This document shows, piece after piece, positions 33,511 to 45,987 of a stretch of DNA of 64,000 nucleotides. Origin of the DNA: Heterohyrax brucei (taxonomy: Eukaryota > Chordata > Mammalia > Hyracoidea > Procaviidae); assembly GCA_028571685.1 (NCBI GenBank), contig CM053143.1, forward strand, positions 8,051,501 through 8,115,500. Direction: 5' to 3'. Positions within the stretch are counted from its first letter, which is position 1; each line of letters starts with the position of its first letter. The notes beneath the pieces were generated by a model. It did no database searches. It worked only from the letters and a program-made list of their open reading frames with translations, and was not told where the DNA came from. Position numbers and translations under genes: made by a program.

Positions 33511-34208
33511 TACAGAAAAGTAGGCCATTATGTAGTTGTAGAAGGGAAATTCATACAGGTAAAAAAAGAATATTCTAAGTATGTCTTGTCCCTCTTGGCT
33601 CCATCCCTGGAAAGAGGTGGGACTGAAGACAAGGAGACAGCTTTAGAGAAGCAGTGGACTTCACTTTCTTACACTGGCCACGCTAGACATCCAACTAGTA
33701 AATGGCTGTGCTTCTTCTAAAAACTGTTATAAATGCCTATCCGAGGTTGTCAAACTGGAGCATACATTGTCTCCTTTGGCATATGGGCTATGCTAGTAGG
33801 GAGAATCCCAGAGTATCTGAAGAGATCCGAGGGTTAAATGAGAAAAGGCCAAAGATTATACTGCCCTTCTCATCACGGACTGAAAATAAGCGTTTAGTAA
33901 AATGGCCCAGGATTGAGAGAGAGAACACTGGAGACCATGCCAGGCATCTCTTTGTAAAGCTTACTTCTGAGACTGCTGTCTCCACCTAGAAGTGAGTTTC
34001 ACGAGGGTAGGTATTTTTGTCTTATTACTTGTATAGTACTGTGTCCCCAGTATTTAGGACAATGCCTATCAAACAACAAGGGAGAATGAGAAGCAAAGAT
34101 CATGGACAGACTAAAAACGAAATACTACTTTTCTCCTCTCTGGGTGAGAAGAACACCAAATGCTGCAGCAAGGTATTAAAGGAATCCAGGCGTTAAGTAT
34201 CTGTTATT
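33511..34208. other. Unassigned non-coding DNA
   Basis: Two overlapping frames (33702-33989 plus; 33788-33985 minus) have no domain. No repeat assigned. Confidence 0.35.
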
Positions 34209-34366
34209 CCAAATAGACTGGCAAACTGTGGTCCACGGGCTGGGTGCCTGTTTCGTAAATAAAGTTTTATTGGAACACAGCTGTAACAGAGACCACAATA
34301 TGGCCCACAATGCCTAACCTACTTATTATCCGACATTTTGCAGAAAAAAATTTGCCAATCCTAGGT
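34209..34366 (+). mobile_element. Old DNA-transposon remnant (hAT-like)
   Basis: GGCAAACTGTGGTCCACGGG, TAAATAAAGTTTTATTGG, AACACAGCTGTAACAGAG and AAATTTGCCAATCCTAGG match a common mammalian element whose consensus begins near ggcaaactacggcccgcggg. Family assignment to hAT is from memory. Confidence 0.55.
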
Positions 34367-34647
34367 GTCAATGACTAATAGGAAAAACCAACAATACAGC
34401 AAAGGAGGAAGAGGTACGTATTCGTGTCACTGTTCTAAATGTGTATATGTTCTACACTTATTAGACAGCAAATTTTGGATTTTGTAATATTCCAGTTAAC
34501 ACAGTAATTGATTAAGTTTATAAAAGAGAATAATTTAAAACTTTTTTAGTGTTATGTGCCAGATATTTTAATAGGTACTTATCCATACATAGTTTTCATC
34601 TTAAGATAATCATATAATGTTAATATCACTTGAAATGCAACACGAAG

Positions 34648-34852
34648 GATCCCTGGTGTTGTAACAGCTAAGCACTTAGCTGCTAATTGGAAGGTGAGTG
34701 CTTGGAACCTACCTGGTGGCACCACAGGAGAATAAAATCCAATGATGTGCTCCAGCCAAGATTACAGCCTAAGAAACTCTAGGGGACAGTTCTACCCTAT
34801 CACACAGGATCACTATGAGTTGGAAAAGTCTCACTGGCGCCCAACAACAAAC
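34648..34852 (+). mobile_element. AfroSINE, longer form
   Basis: GGATCCCTGGTGTTGTAAC head, weak B-box (GCTTGGAACCTACCTGG), middle block (CCAGCCAAGATTACAGCC), GGGGACAGTTCTACCC, and tail GTCTCACTGGCGCCC..AACAAC. Complete long form, the clearest one on the plus strand. Confidence 0.8.
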
Positions 34853-35014
34853 TGCAACATCAAGCATGCACTGACAAGTAATAGCAAATAGTTAAGTTAC
34901 ACTCCAAAGCCATAAATAACAAAAAGAGTGTCTGCTTCCCACCACCACTGTCACCCTCCAGGATAGCCTCCTTAGGATGCTGCCCAAGTTGCCTTACAGC
35001 ATCAACACCTTGGA

Positions 35015-35145
35015 TTTTAATTACCTATTTATATGTCTTTCTCCTTCACTGGGCTTAAGCTCCTTGAAGGCAAAAACCATACTTTAATTCCACTGTATCT
35101 GTATGCCTGATGATAAATCTTTGCTGAATTAATAAAGTGTTTGCT
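35015..35145 (+). mobile_element. L2 LINE 3' end
   Basis: TTACCTATTTATATGTC, GGGCTTAAGCTCCTTGAAGG, CCACTGTATCTGTATGCC and TGCTGAATTAATAAAG follow the L2 3'-terminal order (ctccatgagggcag..tgaatgaatga). Confidence 0.55.
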
Positions 35146-35523
35146 TACAGATGACCTAACAGAAGCTGGATGTTTAAAAATGAAAAGATAACACAATGGA
35201 AAACAAACTTCAAATAAAAATAACCTCTAAATTGATAGCTCACATCACTTGCCCGGGCTCAATATGAACACAAGACTCCTCAATGAAAGAATGAAACTGC
35301 TAAGCTTCTAATCACTTTGAATGAAAATTTCAAGACCATGGTATCCTTTCTTAAATGTACTGCAATTCACCATCCTGTCAATGATTTCATAATCATTATG
35401 AACACCGGTTATTACACTGGACTTCAGTGAGCCCTGTAACTATAGACGGCACAAGCCAAAGCATGAGCTAGCCAGGTTAAAACCTGACCTAGCAGTCACT
35501 TTGCAAGCTAATGCCTGTGCTAC

Positions 35524-36425
35524 TGTTGGTGTTAGGTGCCATCAAGTCAGTTCTGACTCACAGTGACCTCACGGACAACAAAACAAAATACTGCCCAGTC
35601 CTGCACCACTCCCACAATCGTTCTGCTTGAGCCCACTGTTACAGCCACTTTGTCAGTCCATCTTGTGAAGTCTTACTCTTTTTTGCTGACCCTCTCCTTT
35701 AACCAGCACAATGTCCTTCTCCAGAGACCAAACCCTCCTGACAACATGTCCAAAGCATGTAAGACACAATCTCACCATCTTTGTTTCTAAGCAACACTCT
35801 GGTTGTACTTCATCCAAAGACAGATTTGTCTGTTCTTTTGGCAATCCATGGTATAGTCAATATTCTTCCCCAACACCATAGTTCAAAGGTATGAATTCTT
35901 CTTCTGTCTTCCTTATGCACTGTCCAGCTTTTGTATTTACATGATGTCACTGGAAAACCATGGCTTGGGTCAGGTGCATCTTAGACTTCAAGGTGGCATC
36001 TTTGCTTGTCATGTGAACACTTGAAAGAAGTCTTTTGCAACAGATTTTCCTAACACAATGCATCTTCTGACTTCTTGACTGCTGTTTCCACGGATGTTGA
36101 TTGTGGATCCAGGTAGGGTGAAATCCTTGACAACCTCAACCTTTTCTTCATTTTTCATTATGTTGCACATTGGTCCAGGAGTGAGGATTTTTGTTTCCTT
36201 GATGTTGAGGCGTAATCCATACTAAAGGCTGAAGTCTTTGATCTTCATCAATGTTTCAAGTCCTCTTCCCTTTCAGCAAGCAAGGTTGTATAAACTGTAT
36301 AACTCAGGTTGTTAAAAAATCTTCCTCCAATCCTGATGCACTGTTCTTCTTCACATAGTCTGGCTTCTTGGATTATCTGCTCAGCAAACAGATTGAGCAA
36401 TCTTAACACTTTTTCTTTTACACTC
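35524..36425 (-). mobile_element. RTE (BovB-like) LINE fragment, minus strand
   Basis: About 0.9 kb of the 3' part of an RTE LINE. The tail GGTGCCATCAAGTCAGTTC lies at the left; ORF sequence extends to 36425. The tail resembles AfroSINE tails (ATCAAGTC..CTGACTCACAGTGA). The 5' side is truncated at or near 36425. Confidence 0.85.
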
Positions 36426-36436
36426 TCCTGAAACAT
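35800..36436 (-). pseudogene. RTE LINE reverse-transcriptase remnant
   Basis: The best-preserved segment (36248-36436) reads LLNLFAEQIIQEARLCEEEQ and RIGGRFFNNLSYTVYTTL. It corresponds to the RT palm region of BovB-type elements. The catalytic YADD position reads YTVY here, so both catalytic aspartates are lost. Downstream sequence on this strand is out of frame. Inactive. Confidence 0.8.
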
Positions 36437-36437
36437 A

Positions 36438-36480
36438 GTGTGATTAATACAAGATTAATGTGTGATTAATACAAGATCAT
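36438..36480. repeat. 22-bp tandem duplication
   Basis: GTGTGATTAATACAAGAT occurs twice with a period of 22 bp (starting 36438 and 36460), just beyond the RTE fragment. Confidence 0.85.
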
Positions 36481-36699
36481 GGGATCTGGTTTTAATCTCA
36501 ACTCTGACATCTTGTCATCTGAATCTTGAAGGAGCAAATTTGTCTGGTCCACCATGGATTCAATTATTAAAGTGGTGTTAATACTACCCACTACAGGACT
36601 GTTATAGAGGTAGACTAGATACTCAGTACCTTCAGTAGCCTACCTTCCCCTTCCATTCTTATAAGGCATATATTATCTTTAATGGTTACTGTAGTATCC

Positions 36700-36850
36700 A
36701 AAAAACCCAAACTCACTGCCATCAAGTCAGGTCCAACTCACAGAAACCCTAGAGGTCAGAGCAGAACTGCCTCATAGAGTTTCCAAGGAGCACCTGGTGG
36801 ATTTGAACTGCCAGCCTTTTGGTTAGCACTATGACACCAGAGTTTTTTAC
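36700..36850 (-). mobile_element. AfroSINE, short form, minus strand
   Basis: AAACCCAAACTCACTGCC tail side, CACTATGACACCAGAG head side; a few bases of the A-box region are deleted. Confidence 0.9.
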
Positions 36851-37687
36851 TAAAGTATAGATGACCATATTTTCTGAACCAAAAAATGAGGTACATAGTG
36901 ACACATGTATACTCATATTTGAAACATAGGTTTCCAGGAAAATTCAGGACCCATAGCATGGGCTGGTTTATACACTGTTTGCTCTATTTCTTGTATTAAA
37001 ACTATGAGTCTTTACCTCTATGCTGTTTATTCTTTTATACAATCATATATATTCATTCCTCTTATCATTAATGCAAAATCTACAGAGTGCCTAGCATTAT
37101 GCTCTGAGGCTCTAGCAGCAAAAATAAACACAATTCCTACTGCTAAGAAATTTACAATCCAGACTCTCGAGGGAGAGTGAGCCATTTAACAACATAAAAA
37201 GAGAAATCAATGACTACAAACTGAGGGAACTGCTGAGAAGTACAGGAGAGAGCATCATCACATCACAGGAAAACTGGGTTTGGCACAGGGGTAGGTGGAG
37301 CAGTGAAGAGGGATCGAGGGAAGGGTCTCTGAGAATAACACGTTTAAGCAGAGGTTTGAAGGAAGAAGATGACAGTCCCTGGCCCAAGGCTCTCAGGGTG
37401 CTCTGCTCACTGCATCTTTCTACATTCAGCTGTGCAGCCCGTCATTCTCTCCCCCATCTTCTCTCTCTCCACATGCTAAAGTGGTGGGATATGGTTTCTG
37501 AAGGGCTGCCGGGTGAATCAGAAGATGTAGATTTGAGTCTCTTCTGTAAAGGTGACAGGGTTGCTTCCTTTTCCCAAGCAATCTCTGTGAAATCAAAGGG
37601 GCATCTGCCTCAATCACCTAAATTAGCCCTCCTGCCGAGGGCTCACTGAAACAGTGCATGCCAAAGGTCTTGGCGACTACCCAATCC
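36851..37687. other. Unassigned non-coding DNA with an old repeat patch
   Basis: 37080-37190 (GCCTAGCATTATGCTCTGAGG..AAATTTACAATCC) resembles the unnamed ancient repeat at 17950-18290. The open frames near 37356-37649 have no recognisable domain. Confidence 0.35.
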
Positions 37688-37847
37688 CGAAAACTGAACC
37701 TGTTGCCGTGAAGTGGATTCCGACTCATAGTGACCCTCTATAATAGAGCAGAACTGTCCCACAGGGAGTTTCTGAGGAACGCCTGGTGGATCAGAATTGA
37801 CTACCTTAAGCAGCCACAGCCCTTAATCACTAGACCACCAGGGTTTA
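37688..37847 (-). mobile_element. AfroSINE, short form, minus strand
   Basis: ACCTGTTGCCGTGAAGTGG tail side, CTAGACCACCAGGGTTT head side. Complete. Confidence 0.9.
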
Positions 37848-38461
37848 TAAGGGCTGTTTAATAATGTAAACAGTCATTTTTCATTCTACAGTTTTCCTTT
37901 CTTCTTCTTATTTTTTTCTGTTTTCAATGGCCTCTTCAATGCTGTAAGTTTTATTTTAGATACTCCAAGTTAAAGGCCTAGTTTTCTTCCAGTCAGAAAT
38001 CTGATCTAGCATAACATGCTTTCCCTTCATTTCTAACTCACTCACTCATTTAGTAAACTTAAAAAAAATATTTGTTTAGTATCAGGCAAATCACAGGTAC
38101 TAGGAGACTGGATTTTTAAAGTGAAAGTATAGCTCTGACTCATAGTAACTGAAGTCTAGACTTCTGACATATCTCTAAGTCTAGTTCCACTACCATTTCA
38201 GAGGGAAGAAAATACTCTTCTGCCCTAAATGTTTTATGTACTCCACCTCAAACATCAGTGGAAAGATACGTTGTGCATTAAAGTCAGAAAATTCAAATCA
38301 TTTCAAAATTAATGCCTGATTAATGTTATTAAGTAATTATATTTGAATCCAATAATAAACTAATATGGCTTTGAAATTAGTCATCTTGAATTTGAGTCTG
38401 AATTTTACAGCTTATGAGTAACATAACCATTTAGTCAGCTGCCTGACTCTTTCAGTTTTGG

Positions 38462-38805
38462 TGTTGTGGTTAGATGTCATTGAGTCAGCTCCCATCTCAT
38501 GACAACCTTGTGCACAAACAAATAAAATGCAGCCAGATCCTGTGCCACAGCCGTGATTGGCTGGTGATTAGACTGTTGTGATCCACAGGGTTTTCACTGC
38601 CTGATTTTCAGAAGCCAATCACCAGGCCTTTCTTCCTAGTCTGTCTTAGCCTGGAAGCTCCACCTACCAGTTCAGCTTCATAGCAACAAACAAGCCCCTC
38701 CTGGCAGATGGGTGGTAGCTGCACATGAGATACACTGACCTGAGATTGAACCCAGGCCTCCACTGTGGAAGGCAAGACTGTACCACTGAACCACCAGTGC
38801 CTGCC
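38462..38805 (-). mobile_element. Long afrotherian SINE, minus strand
   Basis: The tail side (GTCATTGAGTCAGCTCCC) is AfroSINE-like. The copy then extends through GATTGGCTGGTGATTAG, TCCTAGTCTGTCTTAGCC and GAAGCTCCACCTACC to GAACCCAGGCCTCC and CACTGAACCACCAGTGCC, which resembles a tRNA-like head. At ~340 bp it is much longer than the other SINEs here, so it is a distinct, probably older subfamily. Confidence 0.65.
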
Positions 38806-39099
38806 CTCTGTGAGATGGAATAGCATTTATTTCATTGGAAGGAATCACAGAAGTTTGTTATAAAAACTGGAGCTTCTATAAAGTATCGAAAGCAATGCTC
38901 AATATATTTGTTTTTCTCGCCCCTCACGATTTACATTTCTTGATAAATAGTATTTAATGAATAGAAGAGTTTCACCATGCTGCTATAGTTTATTTTGCTG
39001 GAACAATGCATATACTTTTCTCCAGTGCTCTGTCTTCCTGACACATTATTTTGTGAGCACTGAGGCTATACCGCTAGATTAGAGGATTGGGAAATACAA

Positions 39100-39123
39100 G
39101 AGTCTTTTTTTTTTTTTTTTTTT
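39100..39123. repeat. Poly-T tract
   Basis: Run of about 23 T followed by AAATTTAC. It may be the tail of an unrecognised minus-strand retroposon. Confidence 0.7.
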
Positions 39124-39369
39124 AAATTTACAAGAAAACAATCATCTTTGTTTCCATGTATAGTAACATTTTGGGTGCTATACAGCACCCACATGTAGTG
39201 GTTTGCTGTAAAGTGTAATGACACTGAGCTGCACTCTAAAAACTGTAGAATAAAAGCAGAAATTTATACCCTATTTACACTCTGAACAATTATCAGTGAT
39301 ATGCATGATTGTCCAAACAATGTTACTTAATAACACTTACTTTGCATATGACACTAAAAATTATCAAAC

Positions 39370-39525
39370 TCATTTCTCCCATTTTATCAGTAGCCCCTAA
39401 ATTGATGAATGCTGTCATCACGTGGCATGGATGTGACCTGGGAGAACCTTCCCAGGTCACACAGCAAAGCACTGGTCAAACCAGATCTAGAATTTGCATC
39501 TCTTCAGTTCTCCTACTCAGGATTT
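39370..39525 (-). mobile_element. MIR-like fragment, minus strand
   Basis: TCTCCCATTTTATCAGTAG, then CCAGGTCACACAGCAAAGC, matches the reverse MIR core; the rest is poorly preserved. Confidence 0.4.
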
Positions 39526-39802
39526 CTTAACCTTTCTTGTGTCATGGAACCATTCAGCAATCTGGAAACGTCTTATGTGCTCCTTCTTAGAATGACATTA
39601 AGTATCTAACTAGATTACAGAGTCCTTAACCAGCTGAGAGTTACCAAAATATTTTCAAATAGGATAGGGCAATGTAATACTGCACTAATGCCTTCAACAG
39701 CAACATTTGGCAGTGGATCCAGTACATACTGTAATTTTAATGTAGTGAGCTTAAATATTTTGAGATTATCTGCAACAATTGTAATGTGATATAAAAAGGA
39801 TC

Positions 39803-40802
39803 TGGGGGGGCGGAGTCAAGCTGGCGGACTAGGCCCCCGTCTCCTTCTATCCCTCTGGAAACCAAGACCCGAATTGACAATCAAACAGAGCCTTCTGATC
39901 ACCTAATCAGCCTCAGGACACGGCACAGAGCTGTTAATGGGGACTTCATACCACTCAGCGAAAAATCTCTCTCTCGCTGACTCCCGCTCCTGGCTAGCCC
40001 CGGCTCTCACGGACGGAAGGTAAACGCACCAGTTTGACTTTTTTTTCCTCGGTCTCGGCTGGCGGGCGGAGCTGGGCCTTGCCTGGCGGCTGGACTCAGA
40101 CGCGCTGCTGGGGGGATAGGCAGGTGAAATTCCCATATTCTGAGAGCCAGGCTCGGGACTGTGTTAATCTAGACACTTTGAGCCTTTCCTATTGTAGCTG
40201 CCTCAGCGGGGTTTGTGCGGAGCTCCGCGGTCAGGGTGCGGGACGTCATGTTGGCACCGAGATTTTAGCAGGACCTCGTTCTTAGCCTGGGAACCAGTGC
40301 CTGCAAACAGGACAGCGCTTCTCTGACAGAAAAGCAGCAATTTTGTACAGTGCTGCCTACGTTGGGGGCCCTGCAACAGAAGCAAAGGAATCCCTACCTC
40401 TCGGCACCTTTGGTCCTTCTGTCTGCTGCCTGTGGGGAGGACGCCATCTTGGGTACGGTGGCCGCAGCTGGACCTAATTCTTAGCTTGGGAGCCAGAGCC
40501 TGCCCACAAGAGAGTGCTTTTCTATCACAAAACCAGTACTTGACGCAGTGTTGGCTAAGGCGAGGCCCTGTCAGCAGAGGCCAACAGGGAAGTAGCATTG
40601 CTGTGTTCTGAACTAGTTTGTTATCATCTGGGGTTGGATACAGTGGTGCTTACTTTGTCAGAGGGGAAGAGGGACCTCTACACTTGAAAACCTAACTGAC
40701 TTGTGAACTGGTCAGATACATTTTGCTTTACATTTGAAGACAGCCTAGAGAAACATTTGCAATCCATCTTCACAGTACCTCTTCCAGCCTCTATATACTC
40801 AC
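39803..40802 (+). promoter_or_regulatory. L1 5'UTR (internal promoter region)
   Basis: Begins GGGGGGGCGGAGTCAAGC..TGGCGGAC. The motif near the start corresponds in position to the YY1 site (core AAGATGGC) that sets start-site choice in primate L1; here it reads AAGCTGGC. The region is GC- and CpG-richer than its surroundings (e.g. GGCTGGCGGGCGGAGC). It contains no gene; the open frames inside it are shadows. Promoter function is inferred from the family. Confidence 0.65.
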
Positions 40803-41763
40803 ATGGGACCAAAAAAGCAACAGACAATTGTGGCATACAAGCAATCACTCATGGCTTCAGAAGGCTCCCAAACAAAGCAACCAAGGAGTTTTCCAATTGA
40901 AGAAACTTTTATGAAAGCATCAGGAAGTGAATACAAATTGATCATATACAGAGCCCATCAAGATCTTACACAAAATGCAGCAGAACAAAATGAAAAATTA
41001 AGCAAGTTGTTCGATCTGATGGAACACCAGTACTCTGAAATCCAACAGATCAAGAACAAAATCAAAGACATAGAAACTTCCATGCAAAGCCAAGAAAACA
41101 GAATGGAACAAATGGAAAAAAGAATTTATGACTTGGAAGACAGAGCTACTGATGCCAGCGTCTATGGGCAGAAATCAGAAAAAAGAAACAAAAAAAAATG
41201 AAGAAACATTAAGAAGCATGTGGGACTCTATTAAGAGGAACAATCTTCGATTAACTGGAGTCCCTGAACAGGGTGAGACATCTGAGAACACAGAGAGTAT
41301 TGTTGCTGAGCTGCTGAAAGAAAACTTCCCAGAAATCATGAAGGAAGAGAATATAGACATCTCAGATGCATATCGTACGCCACCCAATATAGATCTCAAA
41401 AGAAAGACTCCAAGACATATTATAATCAAGCTTAACAAAATGAAACATAAGCAGAAACTCTTACATGCAGCAAGACTCAAAGCAAAGCTAACATTCAGAG
41501 GGAAAACCTGTAGGGTCTCTTCAGATTTCTCAGCAGAAACCATGATAGCACAGAGACAGTGGCATGACACATTGAAAGTCTTGAAGGAGAAGAACTTCCA
41601 ACCAAGAATTACATATCCTGCAAAACTATCTTTCAAATACGAAAATGAAATTAAGACATTCCCAGATAAACAGAAACTCAGAGACTTTGTAAAAACCAAA
41701 CCCAAACTACAAGAAATACTGAAAGAAGTTCTTGCCTTTGGCTTAGAAGAACGAAACCACTAA
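40803..41763 (+). pseudogene. L1 ORF1 protein, frameshifted
   Basis: ORF1p is the RNA-binding trimeric chaperone of the L1 ribonucleoprotein. The first frame (40803-41201) starts MGPKKQQTIVAYK and carries a coiled-coil stretch (EQNEKLSKLFDLMEHQYSEI..RMEQMEKRIYDLEDRA). It stops at an A-run (41190-41198). The +1 frame then continues to 41763 with the RRM-like and C-terminal domains (RPRHIIIKL-like PRHIIIKLNKMKHKQKLL, TYPAKLSFKY, LRDFVKTKPKLQEIL). One indel in the A-run explains the break. Confidence 0.9.
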
Positions 41764-42179
41764 CTTTATATTTTAGAACGACACAATACTCAATACTCTA
41801 CTCACTTAGGGAAGGCTCAAAGTAAATCACAGCTCTGATTTGGAAAGAAGCAATCCAGTGATCATCATGAAAACTATGGTGTCATCATAATAAAAAGAGG
41901 GATGTACTACAGTCATTATACTCCTTCCAGATGGAGAGGAAGATGACAAGACTGGTAGTAATTAAAATTGGGTTTATAAATACTTTATTAAGGGAGTCCA
42001 TAGGGCAGCTGTAAAGCACAACAAAGATGTATCATACCATTTCAAGAAATCTAACGAATCTCAACAACTATAAAACCAGCTCTGAAAAAGGTGAAAAATC
42101 AACTCACAAAAAAGAGTCTCCCAGAACAGACTAATAAGAACAACACAGAAAACATCAACATAAAAATAAACATATCACA
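41764..42179 (+). other. L1 inter-ORF region
   Basis: About 416 bp between the ORF1 stop and the ORF2 start. It is unusually long against the few tens of bases in human L1, though longer spacers occur in other mammalian L1s. No open frame; A-rich towards ORF2. Confidence 0.7.
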
Positions 42180-45100
42180 ATGGCAGCAGTGAACACATAC
42201 CTATCAATAATTACACTGAATGTGAATGGACTGAATGCTCCAGTAAAGAGACACCGAGTGTCATCTTGGATCAAAAGACACGACCCATCCATATGTTGTC
42301 TACATGAAACTCACTTGAGACCCAAAGGCAGGAACAAACTGAAAATTAAAGGATGGAAGAATATATATCAAGCTAACAATGAACAAAGAAGAGCAGGGGT
42401 GGCAATTCTAATCTCAGACAAAATCAATTTTAATGTCAAATCCACCATCGTGGAGAAAGATGGTCACTATTTATTGCTGAAAGTTTCAGTACACAAGAAA
42501 GACTTAAACTATATTAAATAGTTATGCACCTAATGTCAGAGCACCTAAATATGTCGAAGAAACACTGACTACGCTCAAAAGAGAGGTAGATGACTCCACA
42601 ATAATAGTGGGAGACTTTAACATTCCACTCTCATTACTAGACAGATCATGTAGAAAAAAGCACAGTAAAGATACAGAAGACCTCATTGACACAATTAACC
42701 AACTAAATCTCATTGATATATTCAGAACTTTCGACCCATCAGCAGACAACTACACCTTCTTCTCCAGTGCACATGGAACATTCTCCAGAATTGACCACGT
42801 GATAGGCCATAATGCAATGCTCAACAAAATCCATACCACTGAATTACTGCAAAGCATCTTCTCAGATCATAAAGCCATAAAAGTTGAAATCAATAGCAGA
42901 AAAAACATAGATACAAAGTGGAACTCTTGGAAACTGAACAACATCTTGCTCAAAAAAACATGGGTTATAGAGGAAATCAAGGATGAATTAAAGAAATTCA
43001 TGGATTCCAATGAGAACGAAAGCACTTCCTACCAGAACCTAAGGGATACAGACAAAGCAGTGCTCAGAGGTCTATTTATCTCCATAAATACACACATCTG
43101 GAAGGAAGAAAGAAACCAAATGAAGGAACTAACTCTACAGCTTGAACAAGCAGAAAGAGAACAACAGAGGAACCCCTCGGGCACCAGAAGAAATGAGATC
43201 ATAAAGATTAGAGCAGAGCTAAATGAATTAGAGAATAGAAAAACAATTGAAAAAATTGAAAAGACTAAAAGCTGGTTTTTCGAAAAGATCAACAAAATTG
43301 ATAAACCACTCGCTAAACTTACTAAAGAAAAGCAGGGAAGGAAACAAATAACCCAAATTAGAAATGAGAGGGGAGTTGTCATCACAGATGCAACAGAAAT
43401 CAAAAATATCATAACAGAATACTATGAAAGACTGTACTCTAACAAATTTGAAAACCTAGGGGAAATGGACAAATTCCTTGACTCATACCACCTACCCAAA
43501 TTATTATAAAGTGAAGCAGAACAACTTAATAAAACCATCACGAAGGAAGAGATTGAAAAGGTCATTAAAACACTGCCAACCAAAAAAAGTCCAGGCCCAG
43601 ATGGCTTCACGGCAGAATTCTACCAAGCATTTAGAGAACAGTTATCCCCAATACTACTGAGACTATTTCACAGTATAGAAAGGGATGGAGTACTCCCAAA
43701 CTCATTCTACAAAGCCAGCATAACCCTGATACCTAAGCCAGGGAAAGATCCAACAAAGACAGAGAACTACAGACCGATATCACTCATGAACCTAGATGCA
43801 AAAATCTTCAACAAAATTCTTGCCAACAGAATACAACAACATATCAAGAAAATAATCCATCAAGAAGTGGGATTCATACCAGGGATGCAAGGCTGGTTCA
43901 ACATCAGGAAAACAATTAATATGATTAACCACATAAATAACACAAAAGACAAAGATCACCTGATTTTGTCCATTGATGCTGAAAAGGCATTTGATAAAGT
44001 CCAACACCCATTCATGCTAAAAACTCTTAGCAAAATGGGCACAGATGGCAAATTCGTCAACACAATAAGAGCCATTTATACAAAGCCAATTGCCCACCTC
44101 ATCCTGAATGGAGAGAGACTGAAAGACTTTCCCCTGAGATCAGGAACTAGACAAGGATGCCCACTGTCACCTCTCCTATTCAACATTGTGCTAGAAGTTC
44201 TATCCAGAGCAATTAGACAAGATGAACAAATAAAGGGCATCTGCATCGGCAAAGAGGAAGTTAAAATCTTCCTGTTCGCAGTTGATATGATTGTATATGC
44301 AGAGAACCCCAAGGAATCTATAAGTAAGCTACTCAAACTGATAGAAGAGTTCAGCAAAGTCTCAGGATACAAGATAAACATAAGTAAATCAGTAGGTTTC
44401 ATTTATACCATCAACGAGACTGTTAAGGAGGAAATTATTAAATCAATACCATTTACGATAGCCCCTAAGAAGATAAAGTACCTAGGAATTAATCTAACCA
44501 GAGAAACAATAGACCTTTACAAAGAGAACTACAAGCTCTTACTACAAGAAACTAAGAGAGACTTAATAAATGGAAAAACATACCCTGCTCATGGATAGGA
44601 AGACTTAACATTGTGAAAATGTCTGTTTTATCCAAAGCAATTTATTTATATAATGCAATCCCAATACAAGTTCCAGCATCCTTTTTTAATGAGATGGAGA
44701 AACAAATCACCCATTTTGTTTGGAAAGGGAAGAAGCCCCGGATAAGTAAGGTACTACACACTGGGAGGCCTCTCATTACCTGACCTTAGAACATACTACA
44801 CTGCCACAGTGGTCAAAACAGCCTGGTACTGGTACAAGAACAGACAGATCGATCAATGGAACAGAATTGAGACCCCAGAGATGACACCATCTGCCTATGA
44901 ACAGTTGATATTCGACAAAGGCCCTAAGACATTAAACTGGGGTAAAAACAGTATCTTCAACAAATGGTGCTGGCAAAATTGGTTATCCATCTGCAATAAA
45001 CTGAAACAAGATCCATATCTTACACCTTATACAAAAACCAACTCCGACTGGATAAAAGACCTAAATATCAAACCTAAAACGATAAAGCTCATCCAAGAAA

Positions 45101-45987
45101 AGGTGGGAACAACAATGGAAGTTTTAATACACAATGAGGACAGACTCCAAAATCTGTCAAAGAAACCGCAATCAACAGAACAGAAAATAGATAAATGGGA
45201 ACTATTAAGAATCAAACACTTTTGCTCATCCAAAGACTTTATTAATAGAATTAAAAGAACACCCACAGAATGGGAAAAAATATTTGGCAACTCTATGTCA
45301 GACCGACGCCTGATCTCCATAATCTATAAGATACTACAAAATATCAATAAGAAGAAGATAAACCATCCAATTAAGTGATGAGCAAAGGAGATGGACAGAC
45401 TCTTTACTAAAGAGGAGATCCAGGCAGCCAAAAAACACATGCAGACATGTTCACGATCTTTAGTTATTAAAGAAATTCAAATCAAGACAACAATGAGATA
45501 CCATCTCACCCCAAAAGGATTGGCCATGATCCAGAAAACACAAAACAACAAATGCTGGAGAGGCTGTGGAGAAAGTGGAACCCTCCTACACTGTTGGTGC
45601 GGTTGCAAAATGGTCCAGCCTCTTTGGAAGGCAATCTGGCGCTTCCTTAAAAAAATGGATATCGATATACCATTGGACCCAGTAATTCCACTGCTTGGAA
45701 TATATCCTACAGATTCAAGGCCTTTCACACCAACGGACACATGCAACAGAAAGTTCATCGCAGCAAAGTCCACGATAGCAAAAAGATGGAATCAACCCAG
45801 ATGCCCAACAATAGAAGAATGGATAGGTAAACTATGGTACATATACTCAATGGAGCACTACGCAATGATAAAGAATAGCAATGATTCCAGGAAACATCTC
45901 CTGACCTGGTTTCAACTGGAAGACATTATGTTGAGTGAAAGTAGTCAACGACAAAAGGACAAATACTGTATGAGACCTCTACGATAA
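42180..45987 (+). pseudogene. L1 ORF2 (endonuclease, RT, Cys-rich), broken
   Basis: Endonuclease: SIITLNVNGLN, HETHL near the start; GDFN, SRIDHVIG and SDHKAI at 42607-42900, so the catalytic residue positions are kept. A frameshift lies near 42519. Stop TAA at 43507. RT domain: [35 protein letters not shown], but the catalytic FADD box is FAVD (44276-44287). A one-base frameshift lies near 44567, a ~20-bp deletion near 44750 and a TGA at 45376. The C-terminal zinc-knuckle [18 protein letters not shown] is intact. Not autonomous. Confidence 0.92.

Noticed and set aside
41175..41705. 176-aa minus-strand frame
   Set aside because: Antisense shadow of L1 ORF1, as are the 127-aa and 108-aa minus-strand frames over ORF2.
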